DNA of 55,014 nucleotides. Origin: Stenotrophomonas chelatiphaga (lineage in GTDB: Bacteria; Pseudomonadota; Gammaproteobacteria; Xanthomonadales; Xanthomonadaceae). Where the stretch lies: NCBI RefSeq assembly GCF_001431535.1, contig NZ_LDJK01000033.1, forward strand, positions 1 to 55,014. The letters are read 5' to 3'. Below, one piece after another: positions 17,954 to 27,020 of this stretch (within the stretch, counting starts at the first letter, position 1; every line of letters begins with the position of its first letter). The translations under genes were made by a program, and so were the position numbers. The notes under the pieces are model-generated. The model ran no database searches, was not told the origin of the DNA, and saw only the letters and a list, made by a program, of their open reading frames with translations.

Positions 17954-18169
17954 TCAGTACAGGCGCTGACGCTTGGTGACGTCGCGCGACGAACGGCGCA
18001 GCTGACGCTTCACTGCAGCAGCAGCCTTGCGCTTACGTTCCTGGGTCGGCTTTTCGTAGAACTCGCGCTTACGGGTTTCGGCCAGCACACCGGCCTTTTC
18101 GCAAGTGCGCTTGAAGCGGCGAAGAGCAAACTCAAAAGGTTCGTTCTCGCGGACTTTGACGCTGGGCAT
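17954..18169 (-). CDS. rpsU: 30S ribosomal protein S21
   Basis: The 71-aa basic protein matches S21: [20 protein letters not shown], then [14 protein letters not shown] and the xanthomonad tail [10 protein letters not shown]. It binds the 30S platform near the anti-Shine-Dalgarno region. GGAGATTCC directly before the ATG at 18169 is an excellent ribosome-binding site; an in-frame start five codons upstream is not supported. It is divergent from tsaD and heads the rpsU-yqeY-yihY-dnaG series. Confidence 0.97.
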
Positions 18170-18337
18170 GGAATCTCCGGACACTGTGTAGAACCGGGTC
18201 TATACCCGGCGAGCCGCACATTATAGCGGCGCTTCGACAAACTGCAAGCATCCCGGCCTGAATACGGGCCGGTTTTCTTGCATCTCAAGGGCCTGCATCG
18301 CCCCTGAGGAGCACGCAGGGGGCGCATAATACACCAC

Positions 18338-19363
18338 ATGCGAGTACTTGGTATTGAATCATCGTGCGATGAGACCGGCGTGGCGGTGTATGACACCGAC
18401 CTGGCCGGCATCGAAGCCCTGCGCGCCCACGCGGTGTACAGCCAGATCGCGCTGCACGCCGAGTACGGCGGCGTGGTGCCGGAACTGGCCAGCCGTGACC
18501 ATGTGCGCAAGCTGCTGCCGCTGATCCGGCAGACGCTGGACGAAGCCGGCATGACGGTCGGCGACATCGACGGGGTGGCCTACACCGCCGGTCCCGGCCT
18601 GGTCGGCGCGCTGCTGGTCGGTGCCGGCGTGGCGCGTTCGCTGGCCTGGGCACTGGAGGTGCCGGCCGTGGGTGTCCACCACATGGAAGGCCACCTGCTG
18701 GCGCCGCTGATGGAAGATGACCCGCCGCAGGCGCCGTTCGTGGCGTTGCTGGTGTCCGGTGGCCATACCCAGCTGGTGGCGGTGGATGCCATCGGTAAAT
18801 ACCGGTTGCTGGGTGAGACGCTGGACGATGCCGCCGGCGAAGCCTTCGACAAGACCGCCAAGATGATGGGCCTGCCATATCCGGGGGGGCCGCAGCTGGC
18901 CGCGCTGGCCGAACAGGGCCGTCCGGGCGCCTACCGTTTCTCGCGCCCGATGACCGACCGCCCGGGGCTGGATTTCAGCTTCTCCGGACTGAAGACCCAG
19001 GTACTGCTGGCCTGGCGCGACAGCGACCAGAGCGAGCAGACCCGCGCCGACATCGCACGTGGCTTCGAAGATGCCGTGGTCGAGACGCTGGTGATCAAAT
19101 GTGGGCGCGCGCTGGAAGCGGCCGGCACCAATGTGATCGTTGTGGCCGGCGGGGTCGGGGCGAACAAGCGCCTGCGCGTGCGCCTGCAGGAAATGGCCGC
19201 CAAGCTGGGGGGCAGGGCATGCTTCCCGCGCCCGGCGCTGTGCACCGACAACGGCGCGATGATCGCCTTTGCCGGCGCACTGCGCCTGCAGGCCGGGCAG
19301 CACAATCCGCCGCGCGTGGACGTCACCCCGCGCTGGGACATGGCGACGCTGCCGGCGGTGTGA
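18338..19363 (+). CDS. tsaD: tRNA N6-adenosine threonylcarbamoyltransferase
   Basis: Transfers the threonylcarbamoyl group to A37 of ANN-decoding tRNAs. The 341-aa protein starts [19 protein letters not shown]. It contains the metal-binding HHMEGH motif (H115 and H119), the sugar-kinase-like [21 protein letters not shown] region and the late [13 protein letters not shown]. No Shine-Dalgarno is visible. Instead CATAAT lies seven bases before the ATG, so the transcript may be leaderless or nearly so. Confidence 0.97.
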   Translation: MRVLGIESSCDETGVAVYDTDLAGIEALRAHAVYSQIALHAEYGGVVPELASRDHVRKLLPLIRQTLDEAGMTVGDIDGVAYTAGPGLVGALLVGAGVARSLAWALEVPAVGVHHMEGHLLAPLMEDDPPQAPFVALLVSGGHTQLVAVDAIGKYRLLGETLDDAAGEAFDKTAKMMGLPYPGGPQLAALAEQGRPGAYRFSRPMTDRPGLDFSFSGLKTQVLLAWRDSDQSEQTRADIARGFEDAVVETLVIKCGRALEAAGTNVIVVAGGVGANKRLRVRLQEMAAKLGGRACFPRPALCTDNGAMIAFAGALRLQAGQHNPPRVDVTPRWDMATLPAV

Positions 19364-19472
19364 TCGGCAGCGCACCGGCCATTGAATGTTCTGATAATGG
19401 CCGCTTGGACGCTGGTTGATGGTTGCGTGAGTGCAATACTCCTTCATGCCTGACCGAACCGAGGAAAGCCTC

Positions 19473-19655
19473 ATGCTCATGGTCCATCCGAAAATCGTCG
19501 TGACACGGCAGATGGTGCGCGATGCCAATGCTCGCCTGATAGCACGATCTTCCCTTCGCGGCGCAGAGGCGCCACCGCGGCTTCCCTTGAGGTTGAGCCG
19601 CGAGATGATCGATCGCGCCGGTAGGATTGCGCTCGGGTCGTTGAAGCACGGTTGA
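19473..19655 (+). CDS. Small basic hypothetical protein, first gene of a two-gene module
   Basis: The 60-aa product (MLMVHPKIVVTRQMVRDANARL, then IARSSLRGAEAPPR) is basic and has no membrane segment. GAGGAAAG at 19461-19468 supports the ATG at 19473; longer in-frame starts exist but lack such a site. Its TGA is followed eight bases later by the next gene's ATG, so the two are almost certainly co-transcribed. I recognise no family. Confidence 0.6.
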   Translation: MLMVHPKIVVTRQMVRDANARLIARSSLRGAEAPPRLPLRLSREMIDRAGRIALGSLKHG

Positions 19656-19662
19656 TGTGGTG

Positions 19663-20187
19663 ATGTCCGATCGTCTGACCTTCGCAAGGCTGGTCAACGA
19701 TGAGGGCGATATGGCCGGTCATGTCGCCTATGCGCTGTACACGCGTGACAAGTTGACCTTCATCGAGACATTTCGCCTGGACAAGGGGCGGCTCCCGAGG
19801 GACGAGGAGCTTGATGCATTCATCGTCACCGCCAACCTTGACCTGCGTGTGTCGGCCTATCGGTCTGAGGCTGAGCGATCACTTGAGGTGTTCGTTCAGG
19901 AGGTGCTGGAGGAGTCGACAGGGGAAATCGCACGGCTCTATCAGCGCGAGCTTTGCCGCCAACTTGCCCGCAGCAGGTCGTTCATCCGCGCTGTTGCCGA
20001 GAATCTTGCGGCCAACCTGCTGGCAGCGGCCTGTGTCGCGGTGCTGGCAGTGGTTCTCTACGGGTCGCGTATTGGTTTCGGCAATCTCGTGGCCGATGTT
20101 TTTGGATACCACGTCATTTCAAGGCCCAGCGACCCGCCCCTACGCCCGGGGGCCGGGGATCTCCCAGCCGTGCCTGCGAACCACTGA
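19663..20187 (+). CDS. Tail-anchored hypothetical membrane protein, second gene of a two-gene module
   Basis: The 174-aa protein has a soluble N-terminal region with the stretch DMAGHVAYALYTRDKLTFIE, a helical middle (LEVFVQEVLEESTGEIARLY) and one hydrophobic segment near the end (about residues 118-142). I recall unnamed bacterial proteins with the same GHVAY-LY-xxK opening and C-terminal anchor, but no function is established. GTG codons at 19657/19660 are alternative starts; translation is probably coupled to the 60-aa gene. Base composition is lower in GC than the flanking tsaD and folB. Confidence 0.65.
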   Translation: MSDRLTFARLVNDEGDMAGHVAYALYTRDKLTFIETFRLDKGRLPRDEELDAFIVTANLDLRVSAYRSEAERSLEVFVQEVLEESTGEIARLYQRELCRQLARSRSFIRAVAENLAANLLAAACVAVLAVVLYGSRIGFGNLVADVFGYHVISRPSDPPLRPGAGDLPAVPANH

Positions 20188-20276
20188 GCAGGCACGGGCC
20201 CCGCTGTTCATCCCACGTCCCTGCACCCCGCGGCCTGTCCCGTTACCATGACCGCCTCTTTCGTGTGGCAGGCATC

Positions 20277-20633
20277 ATGGACAAGGTATTCATCGAAGGG
20301 CTGGAAATCGACGCCCTGATCGGTATCTACGACTGGGAACGACGGATCCGCCAGACGCTGGTGTTCGACCTGGAAATGGGCTTTGACAACCGTCGTCCGG
20401 CCGCCACCGACAACATCGAGCACACCCTCAATTACAAGGCCGTCAGCAACCGGCTGCAGGAGTACGTGCGGGCCTCGGACTTCGGCCTGGTGGAAACCCT
20501 GGCCGAGCGCTGCGCGGAGATCGTGCTGCAGGAATTCGACGTGCAGTGGCTGCGGCTGAAGCTCAGCAAGCCCGGTGCCGTACGCGGTGCGCGCGCCGTC
20601 GGCGTGATCATCGAGCGCGAACGGGCCCTGTAA
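20277..20633 (+). CDS. folB: Dihydroneopterin aldolase
   Basis: Converts 7,8-dihydroneopterin to 6-hydroxymethyl-dihydropterin and glycolaldehyde in folate synthesis. The 118-aa protein has the family opening MDKVFIEGLEIDALIGIYDW. It also has LNYKAVSNRL, the catalytic-region VETLAERCAEIVL and the C-terminal KLSKPGAVRGARAVGVIIER. Length is normal. The ATG at 20277 is preferred over upstream in-frame codons that would read through a region of poor coding character. Confidence 0.95.
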   Translation: MDKVFIEGLEIDALIGIYDWERRIRQTLVFDLEMGFDNRRPAATDNIEHTLNYKAVSNRLQEYVRASDFGLVETLAERCAEIVLQEFDVQWLRLKLSKPGAVRGARAVGVIIERERAL

Positions 20634-20700
20634 CCCGGCAGTGCCGGCCCCGGTCGGCTACCGGAAACCAAAAAACGACCTACAAGAAGGAGGCGACCTG

Positions 20701-22032
20701 GTGGTGGATGCGGTAGTGGTGGTGAACTGGCTGGACAGCCTGCAGGATTCGTTGGCGCCGTATCCCGGTGCCTATCTCGCGCTGATGCTGTCGGCGCTGG
20801 TGATCGCCGCCGCGCTGGCCAACTGGGTCACCAAGCGCATCCTGCTGCGTGGCCTGCGCCGCCTGCTCGCCCGCCTGCCGGGGGCTGATTCCGGCCGCGG
20901 CAGCAATGTGATGCGGGTGATCTCCCGGCTGTCGAATGTGGTGCCCAGCCAGGTCATCGCCTCGGGCATCACCTACGTGCCGGACCTGCCCGGCGGGCTG
21001 GTGGCGTTCATCGTCGCGGCCTGCCAGGCCTGGGCCATCCTGACCGTCTCGATGGCACTGTCGCATGCACTGGATGCCGCCAACGATCTGTACGAGCGCC
21101 GGCCGGACGCGCGCAACAAGCCGATCAAGGGCTACCTGCAGGTCGCCAAGATCGTCATTTTCGCGATTGCCGGGCTGGCGATCGTGGCGACGCTCGCCGG
21201 CGTGGAACTGCGTTACCTGGTGACCGGCCTGGGCGCGGCTACCGCGGTGCTGATGCTGATCTTCCAGGACACCATCCTGTCGCTGGTGGCCAGCGTGCAG
21301 ATCAGCGGCGATGGCCGGATCCGCCTGGGTGACTGGATCGAGATGCCCAGCCAGAACGCCGATGGCGACGTCATCGACATCGCGCTGCACACCGTCACCG
21401 TGCAGAACTTCGACAAGACCATCACCACCATCCCGACCAAGAAGCTGGTCACCGAATCGTTCAAGAACTGGCGTGGCATGCAGGAGTCCGGCGGCCGCCG
21501 GATCAAGCGCGCGCTGTTCCTGGACCAGCACAGCGTCGGTTTCATGGACGCCGAGGCACGCGCGCGGGTCGGCCAGTTCGCCCTGCTGGCCGATTACCTG
21601 CACGAAAAAGATGCCGAGCTGGACCAGTGGAACGCGCAGCTGCGCGCGCAGGGAGCCGGTGAGATCAACAGCCGGCGGGTCACCAACCTGGGCACCTTCC
21701 GCGCCTACGTCGAGCGCTATCTGCGCAGCCACGCGGGGATCAACACCGACATGACCCTGCTGGTGCGCCAGTTGCAGCCCACCACCGAAGGCCTGCCACT
21801 GGAGCTGTACTGCTTCACCCGCAGCGTGGCCTGGGCCGAGTACGAAAGCGTGCAGTCGGATGTCTTCGACCACCTGCTGGCAATCCTGCCGGCCTTCGGG
21901 CTGCGCGTGTTCCAGGCTTCCAGCGACGCGATGCTGATGGACGCCCGGGCCCGCAGCGCCGACGTGGGCCGCCTGGCAGCCCCGGAACAGCCGTCGACCC
22001 CACCCGCCACCCCGGCGCCCGGCATGCTTTAA
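20701..22032 (+). CDS. Mechanosensitive ion channel, MscS superfamily (YbdG-like)
   Basis: The protein (about 443 aa) has five N-terminal membrane helices followed by the MscS pore and beta domain. The pore-lining segment is LVTGLGAATAVLMLIFQDTILSL (written here only to locate it, about residues 172-193 in part) and is followed by GRIRLGDWIEMP and DKTITTIPTKKLV. The large soluble C-terminus resembles E. coli YbdG, which responds to mild osmotic stress. AAGGAGG at 20687-20693 is ideally placed for the GTG at 20701, so I prefer that to earlier in-frame starts. It follows folB closely. Confidence 0.88.
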   Translation: MVDAVVVVNWLDSLQDSLAPYPGAYLALMLSALVIAAALANWVTKRILLRGLRRLLARLPGADSGRGSNVMRVISRLSNVVPSQVIASGITYVPDLPGGLVAFIVAACQAWAILTVSMALSHALDAANDLYERRPDARNKPIKGYLQVAKIVIFAIAGLAIVATLAGVELRYLVTGLGAATAVLMLIFQDTILSLVASVQISGDGRIRLGDWIEMPSQNADGDVIDIALHTVTVQNFDKTITTIPTKKLVTESFKNWRGMQESGGRRIKRALFLDQHSVGFMDAEARARVGQFALLADYLHEKDAELDQWNAQLRAQGAGEINSRRVTNLGTFRAYVERYLRSHAGINTDMTLLVRQLQPTTEGLPLELYCFTRSVAWAEYESVQSDVFDHLLAILPAFGLRVFQASSDAMLMDARARSADVGRLAAPEQPSTPPATPAPGML

Positions 22033-22128
22033 GCTGACCCCGGCCGCGCCGTCGCACTCAGCGCGGGCGGAAAACATGAACGCAGAAGATGCGCACTTTT
22101 GTGCCCGGTACCTTTAGAATGCCGGCAC

Positions 22129-22142
22129 TGAAAACGTTTACA
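22129..22142. promoter_or_regulatory. LacI-family type operator before the GH3 glucosidase gene
   Basis: TGAAAACGTTTACA is a near-perfect palindrome (12 of 14 positions symmetric) with the central CG and the TG...CA ends typical of LacI/GalR-family operators. It ends 13 bases before the GTG start at 22156, where a bound repressor could block transcription or early elongation. No LacI-type regulator gene is in the window. Confidence 0.6.
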
Positions 22143-22155
22143 TCAAGGACACCCG

Positions 22156-24330
22156 GTGGCTTCCGAACGTATCGAATCCCTCATTGCGCAGATGACCGTG
22201 GAAGAAAAGGTCGGTCAGCTGGGCGTGTTCGCCGACATGGTTCGTCCCTTTGCCCCGGACGTGAACCCGGAAGCCAACGTCAGCAACGCTGACCAGGTGC
22301 TGCAGCAGGTGCGCGACGGCAAGGTCGGCTCGCTGTTCAACGGCGTCGGCGCCGACCTGGGCCGTCGCATCCAGCAGGTGGCGATCGAAGAAAGCCGCCT
22401 CGGCATCCCGGTCATCCTGGCCGCCGATGTCATCCATGGCATGCGTACCGTGTTCCCGATCCCGCTGGGCGAAGCGGCCAGCTTCGAACCGGAACTGGCG
22501 CGCCGCACCGCCCGTGCCACCGCCGTGGAAGCGACTGCGGCCGGCCTGCACTGGACCTACGCACCGGCCGTGGATATCGCCCGCGACCAGCGCTGGGGCC
22601 GTGGCGCGGAAGGCGCCGGCGAAGACGTGGTGCTGGGCTGTGCGTTCGCCGCCGCCCGCGTGCGCGGCTTCCAGGGCGATGACCTGCGTGCGCACGATGC
22701 GCTGCTGGCCACGCCCAAGCATTTCGCCGCCTATGGCGCGGTGATGGCCGGCATGGAATACAACATGGTGGACATTTCGCCGCAGACCCTGCGCGACGTG
22801 CACCTGCCGCCGTTCAAGGCTGCCTTCGATGCCGGCGCGATCACCGTGATGTCCTCCTTCAACGACATCAACGGCGTGCCGGCCAGTGCCAACGCCGAAC
22901 TGCTGACCGACATCCTGCGCGGTGAGTGGAACTTCCCCGGCGTGGTGATTTCCGATTACACCGCCGACATGGAACTGGTCGCCCACGGCTATGCCGCCGA
23001 TGACCGCGATGCCACCGCCAAGGCGTTCACTGCCGGCCTGGACCTGAGCATGCAGAGCGGCTTCTACGCCGAACACCTGCCGGGCCTGGTGGAAAGTGGT
23101 GAGGTGCCGATGGCGGTGCTGGACGAAGGCGTGCGCCGCATCCTGTGGCTGAAGGAAACCATCGGCCTGTTCGATGATCCCTACCGCTCGCTGGACCCGG
23201 CGCGCGAAGCGGACAATTCGCATATCGCCGCGCATGAAGCGCTGTCGCGCGATGCGGCACGTCGCTCCATCGTGCTGCTGAAGAACGAACAGTCGGCGCT
23301 GCCGCTGCGCCGCGACGGGCAGAAGATCGCGCTGATCGGCCCGTTCGTGCAGGACCGCGAAAACATCGAAGGCTGCTGGACCCTGTTCGGCGACAAGAGC
23401 CGCTACGTGGACCTGGAAACCGGCGTGCGCGCCGCCATCGGCGATGAAGCACTGCTGGAAGTGGTGCCGGGCTGCGAACTGGAAAGCGGCATCGCCGGTG
23501 GCATCGAAGCGGCCGTGGCCGCCGCGCTGCGCGCCGACGTGGTGGTGCTGGCACTGGGCGAACCGCAGCGTTACAGCGGCGAAGCCCAGTCGCGCGTGGA
23601 AATCACCCTGCCGCCGGCCCAGCAGGCGCTGGCCGAAGCGGTCGCGATGGCCGGCAAGCCGATGGTGGTGCTGCTGCGCAATGGCCGGGCGCTGGCCCTG
23701 CAGGGCGCGGTGCGCAATGCGCAGGCGGTGGCCATCACCTGGTACCTGGGCACCCAGACCGGGCACGCCGTGGCCGACGTGCTGTTCGGGGATTACAACC
23801 CGTCCGCGCGCCTGCCGGTGAGCTTCCCGCAGGTGTCCGGCCAGCAGCCGTACTTCTACAACCATCCGCGTACCGGTCGTCCGGAACTGCCGACCATGTC
23901 CGAGTTCAAGGCACGCTGGCGCGAGATCCCCAACGAGCCGCTGTATGCCTTCGGACATGGCATCAGCTACACCAGCTTTGCCTACGGCGTGCCGCAGCTG
24001 AGCAGCACCCGGCTGGGATGGGATGACACGCTGACCATCACCACCACGCTGACCAACACCGGCAGCGTGGCCGGCGAAGAAGTGGTGCAGCTGTACATCC
24101 ACGACCGCGTGGCCAGCCGCGTGCGGCCGGTGCGCGAGCTCAAGGACTTCCGCAAGGTGATGCTGCAGCCCGGTGAATCGACCGAGGTGAGCTTCAGCGT
24201 GCAGCGCTCGCAGTTGGCCTTCACCGGCCGCGATGGCGTGCTGCGTGCCGAAGCGGGCCTGTTCGACCTGTGGGTGTGCGCATCGGCGATCAGCGGCTCC
24301 CCGGTGCAGTTCGAGCTGCTCGCCGACTGA
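22156..24330 (+). CDS. bglX: Glycoside hydrolase family 3 beta-glucosidase, cytoplasmic
   Basis: Hydrolyses terminal non-reducing beta-glucosides. The 724-aa protein has the GH3 barrel (about 1-330), the alpha/beta sandwich (about 350-560) and a C-terminal fibronectin III-like domain (about 630-715). The nucleophile is D267 in VVISDYTADME; KHFAAYGA and the RDQRWGRGAEGAGED substrate-site segment are present. Unlike E. coli BglX, it has no signal peptide, so it probably acts on imported oligosaccharides in the cytoplasm. It starts with GTG at 22156 after an AAGGA site. A LacI-type operator just upstream suggests sugar-responsive repression. Confidence 0.92.
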   Translation: MASERIESLIAQMTVEEKVGQLGVFADMVRPFAPDVNPEANVSNADQVLQQVRDGKVGSLFNGVGADLGRRIQQVAIEESRLGIPVILAADVIHGMRTVFPIPLGEAASFEPELARRTARATAVEATAAGLHWTYAPAVDIARDQRWGRGAEGAGEDVVLGCAFAAARVRGFQGDDLRAHDALLATPKHFAAYGAVMAGMEYNMVDISPQTLRDVHLPPFKAAFDAGAITVMSSFNDINGVPASANAELLTDILRGEWNFPGVVISDYTADMELVAHGYAADDRDATAKAFTAGLDLSMQSGFYAEHLPGLVESGEVPMAVLDEGVRRILWLKETIGLFDDPYRSLDPAREADNSHIAAHEALSRDAARRSIVLLKNEQSALPLRRDGQKIALIGPFVQDRENIEGCWTLFGDKSRYVDLETGVRAAIGDEALLEVVPGCELESGIAGGIEAAVAAALRADVVVLALGEPQRYSGEAQSRVEITLPPAQQALAEAVAMAGKPMVVLLRNGRALALQGAVRNAQAVAITWYLGTQTGHAVADVLFGDYNPSARLPVSFPQVSGQQPYFYNHPRTGRPELPTMSEFKARWREIPNEPLYAFGHGISYTSFAYGVPQLSSTRLGWDDTLTITTTLTNTGSVAGEEVVQLYIHDRVASRVRPVRELKDFRKVMLQPGESTEVSFSVQRSQLAFTGRDGVLRAEAGLFDLWVCASAISGSPVQFELLAD

Positions 24331-24470
24331 GGGTGCTGACGCGTCCGGCCTGTCCGGACGCGCTGGTTGTTGCCTGGAATGGGCCTGGGACCGGGCCTGC
24401 GCGGGCCATGCATGCCCGGCTCACGTTGGCGCCGCTAGGCTGGGTGTCTTCGTTCCTGCCGGAGTCGTGC

Positions 24471-25112
24471 ATGCGCCTGTCCCGTTCATTCACCTTGCCG
24501 CTGTTGCTGGCCACCCCGTTCTGGCTGGTCGCCTGTTCGCAGGCAGATGCGCCTGCCGCGCCTGCCGATGCTGCGCCGCCGCCGATGTCCGCTGCTGCAG
24601 GCCCGAGTGAAACGCCGGATGACCCGATCGTGGCACCGTCTCCGAACGAGCCGACCGCCCCGTTCGTGCCGGCCGATGCCGCCCAGGCGCCGCCGGCCGA
24701 ATCCGGCCCGAACGCACCGGCCGACGCGGCCGCGCCGGGTACCGGCGATGCACGCGGGCGGATCGAGCGCGTGCTTGGCGATGCCGACCAGTACGAAACC
24801 GTGTTCAAGGCGTTGCAGCAGGGTGTCGCCGGCGATGACCGCGCGGCCGTGGCGGCGCTGATGCGCTATCCGTTGCGCGTGGATACCGGCGGCAGCAAGC
24901 GCGAAGTGCCCGATGCGGCGACGTTCCAGCGCGAATACGAGCGCATCATCACCGCCCCGGTGGCCCGTGCGATCAGCGCGCAGTCCTTCGACACCGTGTT
25001 CGCCAACCAGCAGGGCGTGATGATCGGCAACGGCCAGGCCTGGTTGAACGGCACGTGCCTGGACAAGGCCTGCAGCCGCACCGACGTCAAGGTGGTCGCC
25101 CTGCAGGAATGA
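24471..25112 (+). CDS. Putative lipoprotein with Ala/Pro-rich linker
   Basis: The 213-aa protein has a lipoprotein signal peptide ending LVAC|S (Cys22), then about 70 residues rich in Ala, Pro, Asp and Glu. A globular C-terminal domain (about 95-213) contains RIERVLGDADQYETVF and GVMIGNGQAWLNGTC. Two cysteines late in the domain (CLDKAC) could form a disulfide. I do not recognise the domain. The ATG at 24471 has GGAG upstream. It stands alone, with a SMAG array following its stop. Confidence 0.75.
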   Translation: MRLSRSFTLPLLLATPFWLVACSQADAPAAPADAAPPPMSAAAGPSETPDDPIVAPSPNEPTAPFVPADAAQAPPAESGPNAPADAAAPGTGDARGRIERVLGDADQYETVFKALQQGVAGDDRAAVAALMRYPLRVDTGGSKREVPDAATFQREYERIITAPVARAISAQSFDTVFANQQGVMIGNGQAWLNGTCLDKACSRTDVKVVALQE

Positions 25113-25115
25113 CCG

Positions 25116-25272
25116 GTAGCGCGAGCGCAGCGGCAAGGGCAACGGCGTGACGACCAACGGTCGTCACCCACCAAGAGTCGTCACCCACCAACGGTCGTCA
25201 CCCACCAACGGTCGTCACCCACCAACGGTGGTCACCCACCAAGGGCGTGACGGCCAGCGGCCGTCACTACCG
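25116..25272. repeat. SMAG array with five tandem 17-bp repeats
   Basis: A GTAG-led remnant at 25116 is followed by a SMAG half-element expanded into five head-to-tail 17-bp copies (25158-25242). The unit is CGGTCGTCACCCACCAA; copies 1, 3 and 4 are identical, copy 2 begins GAG and copy 5 has one substitution. A full GACGGCC/GGCCGTC palindrome closes the array at 25245-25271. Confidence 0.9.
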
Positions 25273-25274
25273 GG

Positions 25275-26438
25275 TCAGCCCTTCGGGGTGAGCTTCAGCA
25301 GCTTGCCGTTCTTGCCGTCTTCCAGCACCCACACCGCGCCATCGGGGCCCTGTTCCACCTCACGGATGCGTGCGCCCATGTCGAAACGTTCGGCTTCGCG
25401 TGCGTTCTCGCCGTCGAAGCTCACGCGCACCAGCGCCTGCGATGACAGGCCGCCGATGAAGCCGCTGCCCTTCCACTGCGGGAACAGGTCCCCGCTGTAG
25501 ATGATGAAGCCAGCCGGCGAGATCACCGGGTTCCAGGTCACCTTGGGGGCGGCGAATTCAGGACGGGTGGAATGGTCCGGAATCGGGCGGCCATCGTAGT
25601 GGTCACCGTTGGATACGATCGGATAGCCGTAGTTCTCGCCGCGGGTGATCAGGTTCAACTCATCGCCACCGGCCGGGCCCATCTCGTGCACCCACAGCTT
25701 GTTGTTGGCATCGAACGCGATGCCCAGCATGTTGCGATGGCCCAGCGACCACACCTGCGCTGCGACCCCGCCCTGCGAAGCAAACGGATTGTCAGCCGGC
25801 ACCGATCCGTCGTCATTCAGGCGGATCAGCTTGCCGAGGTTGCTGGCCATGTCCTGTGCGGGGTCGAACTTCTGCCGTTCGCTGGAAGTGATCCACAGCT
25901 TGCCGTCCGGACCGAAGGCGATGCGATGACCATAGTGGCCGTTGCCGCTGACTTTCGCGTCCTGCCGCCAGATCACCGAAAGGTCCTGCAGGGTGCCGGC
26001 ACCGCTGGCATCGAGCACCAGCTTGGCGCGCGCCACCGCGGCGCCGCGGGTGTTGTTGCTGCCTTCTTCGGCGTAGCTCAGGTACACCAGCTGGTTGCTG
26101 GCGAAGTCCGGGTGAAGCACCACGTCACCGAAGCCGCCCTGGCCGCCGTAGGCAACCTTCGGGCCACCGGTGATTTCATGCTTGGTCCTGCTGGTGAGAT
26201 CCAGGTGCTGCAGGCGCCCGGCTTTTTCGGTGACCAGCAGGCTGCCATCAGGCAGGAAGGTCATCGCCCACGGTTCGTCGAACGTGGCGAACTCGGTGGC
26301 GTTGAACGCGCTGAAGGATTTCTGCGCCGGGGCAACGGCCGCAGGCGCGGGCGCGTCCTGGCTAGCGGCGCCACAGGCCGTGGTGGCAAGCATCGGGGTC
26401 AGGCCGATGGCCAGGGTGAGAAGCAACTTACGGGTCAT
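25275..26438 (-). CDS. PQQ-dependent sugar dehydrogenase (YliI/Asd type)
   Basis: Soluble-type aldose dehydrogenase using pyrroloquinoline quinone. The 387-aa protein has a signal peptide and a six-bladed beta-propeller of the glucose/sorbosone dehydrogenase family. It shows the segments PWAMTFLPDGSLLVTEKAGRL, GHYGHRIAFGPDGKLWIT and GHRNMLGIAFD, with the PQQ-pocket His and Arg residues. The signal ends TTACG, which is a poor lipobox, so a periplasmic soluble enzyme is as likely as a lipoprotein. No PQQ synthesis genes are in the window. The stop lies 3 bp from a SMAG array. Confidence 0.88.
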   Translation of the reverse strand: MTRKLLLTLAIGLTPMLATTACGAASQDAPAPAAVAPAQKSFSAFNATEFATFDEPWAMTFLPDGSLLVTEKAGRLQHLDLTSRTKHEITGGPKVAYGGQGGFGDVVLHPDFASNQLVYLSYAEEGSNNTRGAAVARAKLVLDASGAGTLQDLSVIWRQDAKVSGNGHYGHRIAFGPDGKLWITSSERQKFDPAQDMASNLGKLIRLNDDGSVPADNPFASQGGVAAQVWSLGHRNMLGIAFDANNKLWVHEMGPAGGDELNLITRGENYGYPIVSNGDHYDGRPIPDHSTRPEFAAPKVTWNPVISPAGFIIYSGDLFPQWKGSGFIGGLSSQALVRVSFDGENAREAERFDMGARIREVEQGPDGAVWVLEDGKNGKLLKLTPKG

Positions 26439-26560
26439 GGGTATCTCCAGGCGGGGATGCGGATGGCCAACCCCCTCTGTATACCATTGCGACCGTGCAC
26501 GCCGCAGCGTCCCCCTGAATGGTGGGACGCTGCGGCTTGCGATGGATCAGGTGCGACGCA

Positions 26561-26905
26561 TCAGATGCCGCGCGTCGGGCCCTTGTCCAACCGCGGATCG
26601 GCAAGCAGCGCATCTTCCCAGCCGCGTTTCACCGCATGCTGCGCCTGCAACCACTCCAGTCGGCTTTCGCCACGTTCGGCTGCCCAGCGCGTCTGCAGCT
26701 CGCGCTCCACTTCTTCATACGCACGGATGACATCCTGTGCGCGTGACTGGTGGCCCAGCCGGTAGGCGGGTTCGTAGTCATCGAAGGACGAGCTGGCATC
26801 GTAATAGGGCTCGCTCGGATAGCGCTCACGCCAGTAGTTGGCAAAGGCTTCGCGCTGTACGCCGTCTTCCGGCACGCGGCCGGGGATCTGGTAATCGGGG
26901 CTCAT
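26561..26905 (-). CDS. Conserved small hypothetical protein (YWR/PAYRLG type)
   Basis: The 114-aa acidic, aromatic-rich protein has the pattern FANYWRERYPSEPYYD, then DDYEPAYRLGHQSR and a helical C-terminal region with VERELQTRWAAERG. I recall similar YWR...PAYxxG proteins in other bacteria as unnamed, sometimes stress-linked, proteins; no activity is known. GGAG eight bases upstream supports the ATG at 26905. It has no signal peptide. Confidence 0.75.
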   Translation of the reverse strand: MSPDYQIPGRVPEDGVQREAFANYWRERYPSEPYYDASSSFDDYEPAYRLGHQSRAQDVIRAYEEVERELQTRWAAERGESRLEWLQAQHAVKRGWEDALLADPRLDKGPTRGI

Positions 26906-27020
26906 TCGTCGGCTCCGTCTGTGGTCGTTGGATGAGGCTCCATCCTGACAACGAGCCGGTTAACGGCCCGGACCCGGCGCGTGAGCGCAGCGTAGAGCCG
27001 ATCCGCCGGCCACCGACGCA

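Noticed and set aside
19473..20187. Classical toxin-antitoxin pair
   Set aside because: Size and coupling are suggestive, but neither protein has a recognised toxin or antitoxin fold.
25158..25242. Possible CRISPR array
   Set aside because: The 17-bp copies are directly adjacent with no spacers, the unit is a SMAG half-element, and no cas gene is present.
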